64,000 nucleotides of DNA from Acidimicrobiaceae bacterium (GTDB taxonomy: Bacteria; Actinomycetota; Acidimicrobiia; Acidimicrobiales; RAAP-2), in assembly GCA_027306605.1 (NCBI GenBank), contig DAHUZK010000008.1, positions 1 to 64,000 on the forward strand, in the 5' to 3' direction. Made by a program: the position numbers and the translations under genes. Below the pieces are notes generated by a model. It saw only the letters and a program-made list of their open reading frames with translations, ran no database searches and was not told the DNA's origin. Numbering within the stretch: position 1 is the first letter of the stretch; every line of letters begins with the position of its first letter. Positions 34,964 to 43,853 of the stretch are shown here, piece after piece.

Positions 34964-35401
34964 CTAGGACGCTGCGCCCACGTCCCACACGGTCGTGGGG
35001 ACGACGGAGAGGAGGGGCCGCCCCCATGCTCGCCTGCCGCGCCGCGCTGCTCGTTGTTGCAGCTCGGCGAAGCCATAGCGTTCGGCAGAGTCGAGCTCGG
35101 GGTCGCCCGGGAGCTCCTGCTCCGCTGGGGCGGACACGCCGAGTACCGAAGCCAGGCTCTCACCGGCCGCGAGCGCGGCGAAGAGGATTCCCAGGGACTC
35201 CAGCGAGAAGCCCTGATCCTGGAGCCGCAAGATGGCGGCCACCCGATGCAGGTGCGCCGCGCCATACACACCGGTCCGGCCGCGCAGTCTCGGGCGGGCC
35301 AACAGCCCCAGCGTCTGGAACGAACGGATCCGGCGGCTGGTCGTGCCGGTCGCTGTGGCCAACTGGTCGATGGTCAGTTCCAAGTGCCCGGGAGTGCTCA
35401 C
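34964..35401 (-). CDS. MerR-family transcriptional regulator
   Basis: The 145-residue protein (GTG start) has the MerR winged helix: LTIDQLATATGTTSRRIRSFQTLGLLARP, then RTGVYGAAHLHRVAAILRLQ with the second helix-turn. The dimerisation helix is short and the C-terminal part (about residues 85-145) lacks cysteines, so metal sensing is unlikely; a small-molecule or no ligand is possible. It is divergent from a MaoC-like gene, and the shared region holds a promoter with the long 19-bp spacing that MerR proteins typically remodel. Confidence 0.82.
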   Translation of the reverse strand: MSTPGHLELTIDQLATATGTTSRRIRSFQTLGLLARPRLRGRTGVYGAAHLHRVAAILRLQDQGFSLESLGILFAALAAGESLASVLGVSAPAEQELPGDPELDSAERYGFAELQQRAARRGRRAWGRPLLSVVPTTVWDVGAAS

Positions 35402-35432
35402 TTGACAAGTATTGCAGATATATATGTAACAT
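35402..35432 (+). promoter_or_regulatory. MerR-type promoter with 19-bp spacer before the MaoC-like gene
   Basis: A perfect -35 (TTGACA, 35402-35407) and TAACAT (35427-35432) as -10 are separated by 19 bp instead of 17. The spacer contains a dyad TTGCA-N8-TGTAA with one mismatch. It begins one base after the merR start codon. Over-long spacers with a central dyad are the hallmark of promoters activated by MerR proteins through DNA distortion. The region is strikingly AT-rich compared with its surroundings. Confidence 0.6.
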
Positions 35433-35555
35433 TAAAAGACGATAACTGCTCGGCACAACGGGCGCTTGGGTGCTGCACGAGGCCTCGATCAGGCGAGTCG
35501 AATCGCCCGACGGAAACCCCAACCCCAACCTGGAAGCGACCGAAGGGAAGGACAG

Positions 35556-36440
35556 ATGCCACTCAACCTCGATGCCGTGGGCACCAGGAGCGAGCCCGCC
35601 GACCGATCGTGGAGCCACAAGGACGCGTTGCTCTACGCCCTCGGGGTCGGAGCTGGTGCGCTCGAACCGGCAGGATTCGAGCTCGAATTCACGACCGAGA
35701 ACTCGCAGGGGATCGCGCAGCGGGTCCTGCCGACATTCGCCACCATCGTCGGGCAGGGCGGAGGTGGCCGGCTGGCCATCGGTGAGTTCGACCCCGCCAT
35801 GCTCGTCCACGGGGAGCAGGCGATCCACCTCCACCGTGAGATCCCGCCCGAGGGCACCGTTTCGATCACCAGCACGGTTGCCGGCATGTACGACAAGGGG
35901 TCGGCTGGGCTGGTCGTCCTCGAGAGCGAATCGCGTGACGCCGCGACCGGCGAGCTCGCCTTCACCACTCGAACCGCCCTGTTCATCCGCGGCGAGGGAG
36001 GGTTTGGCGGCCCACGCAATCCCGAGAACGACGAAGAGGCCAAGCTGGCGGCCGAGCCCTTGCCGGCAAGGGAGCCCGACGAGGTGATCTCGTACGCGAC
36101 CCGTCCGGATCAGGCGCTGCTCTACCGCCTCAGCGGCGATCGCAACCCACTGCATTCCGATCCTGCTTTCGCCAAGCGGGCGGGCTTCGACCGCCCGATC
36201 CTTCATGGCCTGTGCACCTACGGCTTCACGGGACGAGCGTTGCTTCATGCTCTCTGTGGATCGGATCCTGCGCGATTCGGGTCGATGCGGGCGCGCTTCT
36301 CCAAGCCCACGATGCCAGGAGACACTCTGAACGTCTCTATCTGGGACATGGGCGCGAGCGCCGATGGCTTCTACCGGTTCCGTACCGAGACCCAGCGGGG
36401 CGAGACCGTGATCGACGCAGGCCTGTTCCAGCTCGCCTGA
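35556..36440 (+). CDS. MaoC-like enoyl-CoA hydratase 2 (MFE2 type)
   Basis: The 294-residue protein starts at ATG 35556 with GAAGGGAAGGA upstream. It is a tandem hot-dog protein: an N-terminal MaoC_dehydrat_N-like half (LLYALGVGAGALEP, AMLVHGEQAIHLHREIP) and a C-terminal MaoC half with the hydratase 2 motif YRLSGDRNPLHSDPAFAKRAGF followed by PILHGLCTYGF. Asp and His of the motif are intact, so hydration of trans-2-enoyl-CoA to the (3R)-hydroxy product is expected. In Actinobacteria such enzymes serve fatty acid or steroid side-chain breakdown. The leader is about 115 nt if the promoter at 35402 is used. Confidence 0.88.
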   Translation: MPLNLDAVGTRSEPADRSWSHKDALLYALGVGAGALEPAGFELEFTTENSQGIAQRVLPTFATIVGQGGGGRLAIGEFDPAMLVHGEQAIHLHREIPPEGTVSITSTVAGMYDKGSAGLVVLESESRDAATGELAFTTRTALFIRGEGGFGGPRNPENDEEAKLAAEPLPAREPDEVISYATRPDQALLYRLSGDRNPLHSDPAFAKRAGFDRPILHGLCTYGFTGRALLHALCGSDPARFGSMRARFSKPTMPGDTLNVSIWDMGASADGFYRFRTETQRGETVIDAGLFQLA

Positions 36441-36450
36441 ACAGCCGCGC

Positions 36451-36861
36451 TCAGCGGCAGTCGGCGCACACGCCGAAGATCTCGACCGTGTGCGTGACGT
36501 CGCTGTAACCGAGTTCGGCAGCCGTCGCCTCGGCCCAGCGTTCCAGGTCCGGCAGTTCGACTTCCGTTCCGCGACCGCACACGCGGCAGACGACGTGATG
36601 ATGATGCCGATTGCTGCGACAGCGGCGGTAGACGAGCTCGCCCTCAGCCGTCTGCAGGGCATCGAGCTCGCCTTCTTCGGTGAGGAGCGCGAGATGCCGG
36701 TAGACCGTGGTCAGCCCGACGGCGTCACCTGACGCCCGCAGCTCGGCATGGATGTCCTGCGCGCTGCGGAAGTTGTCGGACGCAAGGACCGCGTGACGGA
36801 TTGCGTCACCCTGCCGGGTGCGGCGCGAGGGCCGGTTCGACTGCGCGCTCGGCTCAGTCAT
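36451..36861 (-). CDS. zur: Zur, Fur-family zinc uptake regulator
   Basis: The 136-residue protein (ATG 36861) has the Fur winged helix (TRQGDAIRHAVLASDNFRSA; GLTTVYRHLALLTEEGE) and the metal sites HHHHVVCRVCGRG with a CxxC and a C-terminal CADC, the structural zinc of the family. It overlaps the end of the permease gene by eight bases and so is the last gene of the zinc uptake operon. Autoregulation through the operator in front of znuA is expected. Confidence 0.88.
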   Translation of the reverse strand: MTEPSAQSNRPSRRTRQGDAIRHAVLASDNFRSAQDIHAELRASGDAVGLTTVYRHLALLTEEGELDALQTAEGELVYRRCRSNRHHHHVVCRVCGRGTEVELPDLERWAEATAAELGYSDVTHTVEIFGVCADCR

Positions 36862-37717
36862 GTTCCAACTCTGCCAGCTCAATCACGGACTCCTGCACAC
36901 GACGCGGCGGCTGGAGCGCGGGGCCGAGGACGCGGGCGAGGACGTAGAGCCCGAAGCTGATGGCGACGATGGGCACGCTCGGCTCCACGGAGGTGAACTC
37001 GAAGCTCAACAACAGACCGCCGTCAGCGGCCGCGACCGCCATGGCCACGGAGAGGGCCGAGACGACGAGAGGGCTGGCACTCAGGCGTTGCGCCGCCGCG
37101 GCCGGGGTGATCACGAGGCTGAGCACCAAGAGCGTGCCGACGATCTGTGCCGCTTCCGTGACGGTGATAGCCAGCACGTAGAGGAAGAGGACGCCGAGGA
37201 GCCCGACACGCACGCCGCGGGCTGTCGCCACGTCGGGGTCGACCGAGGCGAACAGGAGCGGCCGCCACGCGGCCGCCAGGGCAAGGGCGATCGCCACCGC
37301 GATGACGGCGAGGACCAAGATCTGTCCCGAGCTGATGCCGAAGATGTTGCCGAAGAGGATGTTCAGCGCTTCGCTGGCGTACCCGTGGTAGTAGCCCAAG
37401 AGGAGGACACCCAGGCCGAGTCCGGCGGCGAGGATCACCCCGATGCTCGAGTCCCGCTCTCCGGCACGCTGCCCGAAGAGCCCGATGAGGGTGGCGACCA
37501 CCACGGCGCCGACCAGTGCTCCCGCCAGCGGGTTGCTGGCGACGATGAGCCCGGCGACGGCACCGGTGAACGCCAGCTCGCTGGTCCCGTGCACGGCGAA
37601 CGACATGTTCCGCGTGATCACGAAGGGCCCGATGAGGCCGCAGCTCAATCCCACGAGGAACGCCGCTTCGAGGGCGTGCTGCGCAAAGGGGAACTGGAGG
37701 TAGTAGCTGATCCCCAT
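36854..37717 (-). CDS. znuB: zinc ABC transporter permease
   Basis: The 287-residue protein has about eight or nine membrane segments of the ABC-3 family: FLVGLSCGLIGPFVITRNMSF in the first part, SELAFTGAVAGLI, and GTLLVLSLVITPAAAAQRLS, the coupling-loop region. ATG 37717 shares one base with the TGA of the ATPase gene (TGATG), so translation is coupled. ABC-3 permeases carry zinc or manganese; zinc is favoured here by the zur gene downstream and the operator upstream. Confidence 0.87.
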   Translation of the reverse strand: MGISYYLQFPFAQHALEAAFLVGLSCGLIGPFVITRNMSFAVHGTSELAFTGAVAGLIVASNPLAGALVGAVVVATLIGLFGQRAGERDSSIGVILAAGLGLGVLLLGYYHGYASEALNILFGNIFGISSGQILVLAVIAVAIALALAAAWRPLLFASVDPDVATARGVRVGLLGVLFLYVLAITVTEAAQIVGTLLVLSLVITPAAAAQRLSASPLVVSALSVAMAVAAADGGLLLSFEFTSVEPSVPIVAISFGLYVLARVLGPALQPPRRVQESVIELAELEHD

Positions 37718-38604
37718 CAACCGTCTCCGTATCCGCGCTGGTGTCCCTGTGCCTCGCCCTGGTGGTCGTGGTGAAGATGGGGCTGCGCGCCGGGCTCGGT
37801 CGGCAGCTGGTCTTCGGCGCTCATCACGAGATAGCGGTCGCGGACCTTGAGGACGTCGACCTCGATCCCGTAGAGATCGCTCAACCGTTCGCTGGTGAGG
37901 ATCTCCTGGGGTGTTCCGATCGCCCAGCGCCCGCGCACGAGATAGAGGATGCGATCCACGTAGGGCAGAACGGGATTGATCTCGTGGGTCACGAAGACGA
38001 CGGGTGTGCCTGCTTGGCGGCGTCGCTCGTCGATCAGCCGCGTCACCGCCTGCTGACTGGCCAGGTCGAGGGCGAGCAGGGGCTCGTCACAGAGAAGGAC
38101 CTTGGGATCGCCCAGCAGGGCCTGGGCGATGCGGAGCCGTTGTTGTTCGCCGCCCGAGAGGAGGCCGACCGGCACGTCGGCATAGGCGGCTGCCCCCACG
38201 GCTTGGAGCGCCGCCTCGACGCGGCGACGCGGCAGGCTGCCCCACGGCATGCCCCAACGATGGCCGTCGAGACCGAAGCGCACGAGATCGCGGCCACGGA
38301 TGGGAAGCGAGCGGTCGAAGGCGTGCTGCTGGGGTACGTAGCCCAGCTCGGGGTTGCCCCGGCGTGGCGGTGCGCCCTTGACGCGGACGGTGCCGTCGGA
38401 GAGCGGCACCAAACCGAGGAGAACCTTGAGCAACGTCGTCTTCCCTGTGCCGTTGGGCCCGAGCACCGCCAGGAATTCGCCCTGGCGCAGCGTCAGGTCG
38501 AGTCCCGACCACAGGGTGCGCTGGCCCATCTTCACCGCCGCATCACGCAACTCGACGAGGACCGAGGCGGCGTGTGGTGCCGGGTCCGGCATTACTGGCG
38601 TCAT
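37717..38604 (-). CDS. znuC: zinc ABC transporter ATPase with His-rich tail
   Basis: The 295-residue protein has Walker A (GPNGTGKTT), Q-loop (YVPQQHAF), signature (LSGGEQQR), Walker B (VLLCDEPLLALD) and H-loop (VTHE). The last 20 residues are rich in His and acidic residues (HLHHDHQGEAQGHQ), a feature of zinc transporter subunits that may bind or sense zinc. ATG 38604 overlaps the TGA of znuA by four bases. Confidence 0.88.
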   Translation of the reverse strand: MTPVMPDPAPHAASVLVELRDAAVKMGQRTLWSGLDLTLRQGEFLAVLGPNGTGKTTLLKVLLGLVPLSDGTVRVKGAPPRRGNPELGYVPQQHAFDRSLPIRGRDLVRFGLDGHRWGMPWGSLPRRRVEAALQAVGAAAYADVPVGLLSGGEQQRLRIAQALLGDPKVLLCDEPLLALDLASQQAVTRLIDERRRQAGTPVVFVTHEINPVLPYVDRILYLVRGRWAIGTPQEILTSERLSDLYGIEVDVLKVRDRYLVMSAEDQLPTEPGAQPHLHHDHQGEAQGHQRGYGDG

Positions 38605-39599
38605 CGATGGCTCGATTCGAGCGCACGGAGGAGCGCGGTCAGCTGGGACTCCTGCCACTGCTGGAACGTACGGGCCCAGGCCGGCATCGTCTCTGACACG
38701 CCGACCACGGGAATGTGCTGCTGGCGGGCCAGCGTGCGGATCTGTGTCGTCACGGGCGTCACCGTCTGGACGTTGTAGAGCAGGACGTCGACGCGATGGG
38801 CGGTGAGCAGTTGCCGCATGGCCAAGGTATCGGCTGCCGAGGGATCGATGCCGTCCTCGATCGCACGGGCGAACCCGGGCGGCGTCTTGACGGCGAGCCC
38901 GGCGGCGGCGAGCGCGTAGCCCGGGACCCGTTCTGTGTAGGCGACCGGCGCCTGACCGAACCGGTTCTTGATGGTGCGCAACGTCGTCTCGAGCGGGGCG
39001 AGCGACGCGTCGAACGTGGCCAGGTTGGCCCGGAACGTGGATCGGTCCGATGGTGCCGCCTTGGAGAGCGCGGCCGCGATGGCTCCGGCGACGCTGGGGA
39101 TCTTCGGGAGGTCGTACCACAGGTGGGGGTTGGGGTTGTTGCCGCCGACGTGGAGGACGGACGCCGCGTTGACGAGGTGGGGACTGCCTCCGTCCGCGCC
39201 GAGGAGCTGGCTCATCCAGGTGTCGTAGCCCGCGCCGTTTTCGATGGCGACCTGAGCGCCGGCCAACGTGGCGGCATCGCGCGCGTTCGTCTCGAAGAGA
39301 TGGGGGTCCGCCGTGGGGCTCGTGATCAGCGACGTGACGCGGGCGTCGCGGCCTCCGATCTGACGGGCGATGTCGCCCCAGAAGTTCTCGGCCGCCACGA
39401 CGGGGACGACGGTGGCGGACGTTCGCGCCGGTCTCGGCTCGGAGGCCGCAAGGGCACCCCCCGCCGCACCGGCGCCGGCCACGCCCGGGACCGCCGCCGC
39501 GGCCGCTGCCCCGGCAGTCGCCCCGGCTGCCACGGCGAGGAGGGCGACGAGGAGCCGAGCCCCCGCCCGTGACAGCGCTGCCCGCACTCCCAAAATCAT
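38601..39599 (-). CDS. znuA: zinc-binding ABC transporter solute-binding protein
   Basis: The 332-residue protein starts at ATG 39599; another in-frame ATG at 39611 lies within the Zur-box-like sequence. A signal peptide and a long Ala/Gly linker (to about residue 60) precede a cluster A-I binding protein: VVAAENFWGDIARQIGG, SPTADPHLFETN, NPHLWYDLPKIP and EDGIDPSAADTLAMRQLL. Metal-ligand His residues in DPHLFE and NPHLWYD are in place; no long His-rich loop is present. It heads the znuA-znuC-znuB-zur operon. Confidence 0.87.
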   Translation of the reverse strand: MILGVRAALSRAGARLLVALLAVAAGATAGAAAAAAVPGVAGAGAAGGALAASEPRPARTSATVVPVVAAENFWGDIARQIGGRDARVTSLITSPTADPHLFETNARDAATLAGAQVAIENGAGYDTWMSQLLGADGGSPHLVNAASVLHVGGNNPNPHLWYDLPKIPSVAGAIAAALSKAAPSDRSTFRANLATFDASLAPLETTLRTIKNRFGQAPVAYTERVPGYALAAAGLAVKTPPGFARAIEDGIDPSAADTLAMRQLLTAHRVDVLLYNVQTVTPVTTQIRTLARQQHIPVVGVSETMPAWARTFQQWQESQLTALLRALESSHR

Positions 39600-39601
39600 A
39601 A

Positions 39602-39627
39602 CGGAAATCATTTCGGATAAGAGTATA
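39602..39627 (-). promoter_or_regulatory. Zur-box-like operator and -10 element of the znu operon
   Basis: CGGAAAT-C-ATTTCGG (39602-39616) is a 7-1-7 inverted repeat with one mismatched pair, close to actinobacterial Zur boxes (TGAAAATGATTTTCA type). Upstream on the minus strand, TATACT (39622-39627) is a near-perfect -10; transcription would begin inside the operator. A zinc-loaded Zur dimer here would block the start of znuA transcription. No -35 is evident. Confidence 0.65.
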
Positions 39628-39660
39628 CAGAGGGGCGCCGGACCCGGAGCGGGGGGGCGG

Positions 39661-40512
39661 TCAGCTGCCGAAGAGGAGGGAGTAGTCGGCGCCCCGTCGC
39701 AGGTGGTGGCCGCCGTCGACCCCGAGCACCTCGCCGGTGACGAAGGAGGCTTCGGGCCCGATGAGGTAGCGGACGGCCGAAGCGACATCCTCCACCGTGC
39801 CCACCCGGCCGAGCGGCATCTGCGCCAGGTAGTCCTCGAGGAGGGGCCCGCCGGCGGTGATGAAGGCCATCAGCTCGTCGTCGATGATCCCCGGGGCCAC
39901 TGCGTTGACGCGGATGCCTTGGGGCCCGAGCTCCTCTGCTGCCGTCTCGGTCAGGAAGCAGATGCCTGCTTTCGAGACGCCGTAGGCCCACAGGTGCGGG
40001 TGCGGGAAGCGCCCGGCCCCCGACGACATGAGGACGATGGAGCCTCCGCCTCCCTGGGCCTGCATGGCCGCGCCGCCGTGCTTCACGCAGATGACGGAGC
40101 CCATGAGGTTGAGGTCGATCGTCCCGCGCACCGCCTCGACGTCCGCCGTGAGCACCGAGCCGAGGTGCGTCGAGCCGCCGGCGCAGGCGAAGAGCCCGTC
40201 GATCCGGCCCGTGACCTCCGTGGCTGCGGCCACCGCCGCCGCCAGCTGCTCCTCCACGGTCACGTCGGCCACGGCGTAACGCACCGTGGCGCCAGCGTCG
40301 CCCGCCTCGGCCAACCCCGTGAGACGCGCCGTGGCTTCGGCGAGCCGCTGCTCCGTGCGCCCGCAGATGGTGACGTGCGCGCCGTCGGCGACAAGGCGTT
40401 CCGCTGTGGCGAGCCCGATGCCGCTGCCCCCGCCGGTCACCAGGACCGACCACCCGGCGATGCCGGGGCCGGGCCGGGTTGGGTCCGGGTGCACCGAGGG
40501 GTCGTCCGCCAT
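39661..40512 (-). CDS. SDR-family oxidoreductase
   Basis: The 283-residue protein is a classical short-chain dehydrogenase: TGGGSGIG cofactor loop (about residues 26-33), CAGG for NNAG, a catalytic Ser in VLMSSGAG, and YGVSK as the Tyr-Lys pair. The C-terminal GPEASFVTGEVLGVDGG is typical of FabG-like enzymes. NAD or NADP use is not clear. It follows the P450 gene after 12 bp on the same strand, so both probably act on one lipid or steroid-like substrate. Confidence 0.87.
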   Translation of the reverse strand: MADDPSVHPDPTRPGPGIAGWSVLVTGGGSGIGLATAERLVADGAHVTICGRTEQRLAEATARLTGLAEAGDAGATVRYAVADVTVEEQLAAAVAAATEVTGRIDGLFACAGGSTHLGSVLTADVEAVRGTIDLNLMGSVICVKHGGAAMQAQGGGGSIVLMSSGAGRFPHPHLWAYGVSKAGICFLTETAAEELGPQGIRVNAVAPGIIDDELMAFITAGGPLLEDYLAQMPLGRVGTVEDVASAVRYLIGPEASFVTGEVLGVDGGHHLRRGADYSLLFGS

Positions 40513-40524
40513 CGGATCCCGGAC

Positions 40525-41745
40525 TCAGGCCGCGCCGGCGCCGAGGGGGGCGCTGGGGCCGAACGTGACGGGCATCTCCTCGATCCCCGAGATGAAGTTC
40601 GCCTCGCGCCGCGCCAGGCTGGCGCGGTCCACGGCCAGCCGCAGGTCGGGCATCCGCGCCAGCACGCGCTCGACCATGACCCGGAGCTCCAGGCGCGCCA
40701 GCTGGTTCCCGAGGCAGAAATGCGCCCCGAACCCGAAGGCCATGTGCGGGTTCGGGCTGCGCGTGATGTCGAAGGACTGGGGGTCCTCGAACACGCTCTC
40801 GTCGCGGTTGGCCGACGGGTAGAGCAGGAGGATCTCCTGCCCCGCTTCGATCCGGGCGCCGCACAGCTCCACGTCGCGTGTCGCCGTGCGCGCCATGTTC
40901 TTGATCGGCGAGACCCAGCGCAGCATCTCCTCGACCGCTCCGGGCATCAGGGCGGCCGGGTCCGCTGCGAGGCGCGCCACCTGTTCGGGGTGGGCGAGCA
41001 GCTCTTCGACGCCGCCGCTGATGACGTGGCGGGTCGTCTCGTCGCCCCCGATGAGGATGAGCAGGGTCTCGTGCACGAGGGAATCGTCGTCGAGCGAGTC
41101 ACCGTCGATCTCGGCGTGGCAGAGGACACCGACGAGGTCGTCCGTGTCACCCGTGGCGCGCCGGTCCTCGAAGACCGGATGGATGTACTCCGAGTACCCG
41201 GTGAAGGCATCGGCGGCGCGCACCATGGCCTCGGGATCGGGCGATCCCTGCCCCTTCAACATGTCGTCGGACCAGCGCAGCAGGTCGTCCCGGTCATCGG
41301 GCGCCACCCCCAGCATGTCGCCGATCATGATGATCGGCAGTGGGGCGGCGATGTCCTTGACGAAGTCGCAGCTGCCCTGGGCGCAGACCTTGTCGATGAT
41401 GGCGTCGCAGACCAGGCGGAGCTTGTCCTCCATGGCCCGCACCCGCCTGGGGGTGAACCCCTCGGAGACGAGCCGGCGGCGGCGGACGTGCTCGGGCGCG
41501 TCGAAGTCGATCATCATCGGCAACGGCGGGAATTTGGGCCGGATGCCCCCGGCGTTGGAGAACGACTCGGTGTCGACGGAGACCTGCTTGACGGCGGCAT
41601 AGCTGGCGGCCGCCCACAGGTCGTTGGCCTCGTCGTGGAACACGGGGGCGTTTGCTCGCATCCAGGTGAAGGCGTCGTGGGGCTCCCTGCCGAAGAAGGT
41701 CCCGCTCATGAGATCGATCCCGAGAGCCTCGGGGGCCGTGGTCAC
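40525..41745 (-). CDS. cytochrome P450 (CYP125/142-like actinobacterial class)
   Basis: The 406-residue protein shows the I-helix GGDETTRH, the K-helix ExxR (EEMLRW), and the heme loop [17 protein letters not shown] with the proximal Cys. Motifs such as [22 protein letters not shown] near the N-terminus and [15 protein letters not shown] are usual in actinobacterial P450s of sterol or fatty-acid oxidation. No ferredoxin gene is adjacent, so electron transfer proteins come from elsewhere. It is divergent from the sigma-factor gene (38 bp) and co-directional with the SDR. Confidence 0.87.
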   Translation of the reverse strand: MTTAPEALGIDLMSGTFFGREPHDAFTWMRANAPVFHDEANDLWAAASYAAVKQVSVDTESFSNAGGIRPKFPPLPMMIDFDAPEHVRRRRLVSEGFTPRRVRAMEDKLRLVCDAIIDKVCAQGSCDFVKDIAAPLPIIMIGDMLGVAPDDRDDLLRWSDDMLKGQGSPDPEAMVRAADAFTGYSEYIHPVFEDRRATGDTDDLVGVLCHAEIDGDSLDDDSLVHETLLILIGGDETTRHVISGGVEELLAHPEQVARLAADPAALMPGAVEEMLRWVSPIKNMARTATRDVELCGARIEAGQEILLLYPSANRDESVFEDPQSFDITRSPNPHMAFGFGAHFCLGNQLARLELRVMVERVLARMPDLRLAVDRASLARREANFISGIEEMPVTFGPSAPLGAGAA

Positions 41746-41783
41746 GGCCGAGACGATATCTCCGGGTGGGTAGGGTTGGCCCC

Positions 41784-42365
41784 ATGGCAGACCAGGCGAC
41801 CTTCACTGACGTCGCCATGGAGTACATGCCGGGGCTCTACTCGGCCGCACTCCGCATGACGCGGAACAGGGCCGACGCCGAGGACCTCGTGCAGGAGACC
41901 TACCTCAAGGCCTACCGCTCCTTCGGGTCCTTCACCGAGGGCACCAACCTGCGCGCCTGGCTCTACCGGATCCTCACCAACACCTACATCAACAGCTACC
42001 GGGCCGCCCAGAGACGGCCCGAGACGACGTCGGACGTCGAGGATGTGGAGGACCTCTACCTCTACAAGCGTCTGGCCGGAGCCGGTGGCAGCGACCCCGG
42101 GCGTTCGGCCGAGGACGAGGCGCTGGACCTCTTCACCGACGACGACGTGAAGGCTGCGCTCGAGTCGCTGCCCGAGGCCTTCCGCATCGCCGTCCTGCTG
42201 GCCGACGTGGAGGGGTTCAGCTACAAGGAGATCTCCGAGATCACGGACGTGCCCATCGGGACGGTCATGAGCCGGATCCACCGGGGAAGAAGGGCACTGC
42301 AAAAGACGTTGCACGACGTGGCAGAAGAACGGGGGCTCGTCGGAAGCAGCGCGCCGGGGGGTTGA
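41784..42365 (+). CDS. sigR: SigR-like ECF sigma factor
   Basis: The 193-residue protein has region 2 ([27 protein letters not shown]) and region 4 ([41 protein letters not shown]). A linker between them is rich in acidic residues. This matches the SigR/SigH group that handles thiol-oxidative stress in Actinobacteria. The start is ATG 41784; a GTG 18 bases upstream is possible. The anti-sigma gene begins five bases after its stop. Promoters of the SigR regulon (GGAAT/GTT) were not evident near this gene. Confidence 0.85.
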   Translation: MADQATFTDVAMEYMPGLYSAALRMTRNRADAEDLVQETYLKAYRSFGSFTEGTNLRAWLYRILTNTYINSYRAAQRRPETTSDVEDVEDLYLYKRLAGAGGSDPGRSAEDEALDLFTDDDVKAALESLPEAFRIAVLLADVEGFSYKEISEITDVPIGTVMSRIHRGRRALQKTLHDVAEERGLVGSSAPGG

Positions 42366-42370
42366 ACGAC

Positions 42371-42757
42371 ATGAGCACACACGCAGGCGACGACAACACA
42401 CACGCTGGCGGCGGCGACGTGCGAGGCATGCACGCACGCAGCGACCGCGGGCACGAGGACGGGGCCGGGCCCGCGCCCGTCCTCGACGCCGGGACCTTGT
42501 TCGGTGCCTCGCTGAACTGCGAGGAAGCCGTGCACGAGCTCTACCACTATCTCGACGGCGAGCTGACCGAGGAGCGCCGGGAGGAGATCAGGATCCACCT
42601 CGACTGGTGCGGCCCCTGTGGCGGCGCCGCCGACTTCGAGGCCGAGCTGCGGAGGGTCATCGCCAACCGGTGCCGGGACCGGGTGCCCCAAGGTCTCATC
42701 GACCGTGTGGCGGCAGCCATCGACGAAGAAAGCCAGCAGCACGACGGCGGCCACTGA
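42371..42757 (+). CDS. rsrA: RsrA-like zinc-binding anti-sigma factor
   Basis: The 128-residue protein has a His/Asp-rich, poorly conserved N-terminus of about 45 residues. The ZAS domain follows: LNCEEAVHELYHYLDGEL and HLDWCGPC, the HxxxCxxC zinc motif. In RsrA, oxidation of these cysteines to a disulfide releases zinc and SigR. A further Cys lies in ANRCRDRVP. The N-terminal extension is longer than in typical RsrA. Coupling to sigR (five-base gap) supports the pairing. Confidence 0.85.
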   Translation: MSTHAGDDNTHAGGGDVRGMHARSDRGHEDGAGPAPVLDAGTLFGASLNCEEAVHELYHYLDGELTEERREEIRIHLDWCGPCGGAADFEAELRRVIANRCRDRVPQGLIDRVAAAIDEESQQHDGGH

Positions 42758-42800
42758 CGTCACCCCGGCGGTCGAGGACGCCCCCGTGGGCGGGCCGGCC

Positions 42801-43853
42801 ATGGTCGACTGGGTGCTGGCCCAGCGCGTCGCCGCTGGCGCCCTGATCCTCAAGCCGGCCCCGGCCTCGTATCGCTCGGCCGACCTGCAGAGCCAGTTCG
42901 ACGAGCTGACGGTGCGCGCCGAGATGCTCGTGAGCGAGTCCACCGGCCTGCGTTCCGCTCACGGGACGGCCCGGGCCAAGGTCACCGACCGGCCGGGCTG
43001 GGCGGCGGCGAACGTGCGGTCCATCGAGCGGTTGGTGGGCCCCGCCCTCTTCGAGCTGCAGCGCAAGCGGGGCGCCAAGCTCGCCGGCCCCTCGCTGGTG
43101 ATCGGCCGTGCCGTGGCCGGGACGCAGCTCGGTCTGATGCTGGCCTACATGGCGACGCGGGTGCTCGGGCAGTACGACCTGTTGATCGACGACGAGAGCC
43201 CGGAGGACCAGGACCTGGTCTCCTACGTCGGCCCCAACATCGTCGCCGTGGAGGAGCAGTACGGGTTCGTGCCCAGCCAGTTCCGCCTGTGGCTGGCGCT
43301 GCACGAGGTGACGCACCGGCTCCAGTTCACCGCCGTCCCCTGGTTGCGCGACCACTTCGTCGCACTGGTCACCGAATTGATCGGGCCCCTCTCGGGTGAT
43401 CCCGGCGGGCTGGCCGAGGTGGTCAAACGTGTCGCGCACGAGGTGCGCAACGGGCGCAACCCCGCCCACGAGGCCGGCGTCATCGGCATGCTGGCCACTC
43501 CCGAGCAGCGGATCGCGCTCTCGAAGGTCTCGGGGATGATGAGCCTGCTCGAGGGGCATGGCGACGTGACCATGGACCGCGCCGGTGCCGGCGAGGTGCC
43601 CGGCGCCGCCCACTTCTCGAAGGTCCTCGCCGAGCGCCGCGCCCATGCCCGCGGGTTGACCAAATTGATGTCGAAGCTGCTCGGGCTCGATGCCAAGCTG
43701 CGCCAGTACGCCGAGGGGGAACGCTTCGTCGAGTCCGTGGAGGCCACCGGCGGGCCGGCGCTGCTGGCCCGGGTGTGGGAAGGTCCCGAGTGGCTGCCCA
43801 CCGTCGAGGAGATCCGCGATCCTTCGTCCTGGGTGGCCCGAGCCGGTGCCTGA
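42801..43853 (+). CDS. zincin-like protein, F420-biosynthesis-associated family
   Basis: The 350-residue protein belongs to the actinobacterial family annotated as zinc-dependent metalloprotease or coenzyme F420 biosynthesis-associated protein. Motifs are VDWVLAQRVAAG at the N-terminus, FRLWLALHEVTHRLQFTAVPWLRDH with HEVTH as the zinc-binding HExxH (about residue 168), and MMSLLEGHGDVTMD. ATG 42801 or GTG 42786 can start it; upstream frame is antisense-like in composition. The following tilS-hpt gene overlaps its stop by eight bases. No substrate is known. Confidence 0.82.
   Translation: MVDWVLAQRVAAGALILKPAPASYRSADLQSQFDELTVRAEMLVSESTGLRSAHGTARAKVTDRPGWAAANVRSIERLVGPALFELQRKRGAKLAGPSLVIGRAVAGTQLGLMLAYMATRVLGQYDLLIDDESPEDQDLVSYVGPNIVAVEEQYGFVPSQFRLWLALHEVTHRLQFTAVPWLRDHFVALVTELIGPLSGDPGGLAEVVKRVAHEVRNGRNPAHEAGVIGMLATPEQRIALSKVSGMMSLLEGHGDVTMDRAGAGEVPGAAHFSKVLAERRAHARGLTKLMSKLLGLDAKLRQYAEGERFVESVEATGGPALLARVWEGPEWLPTVEEIRDPSSWVARAGA

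Noticed and set aside
39370-41859. 829-codon open frame on the plus strand across the znuA, SDR and P450 genes
   Set aside because: Antisense shadow: it runs across three recognisable minus-strand genes and an operator, and its translation is Arg/Pro/Gly-rich without domains.
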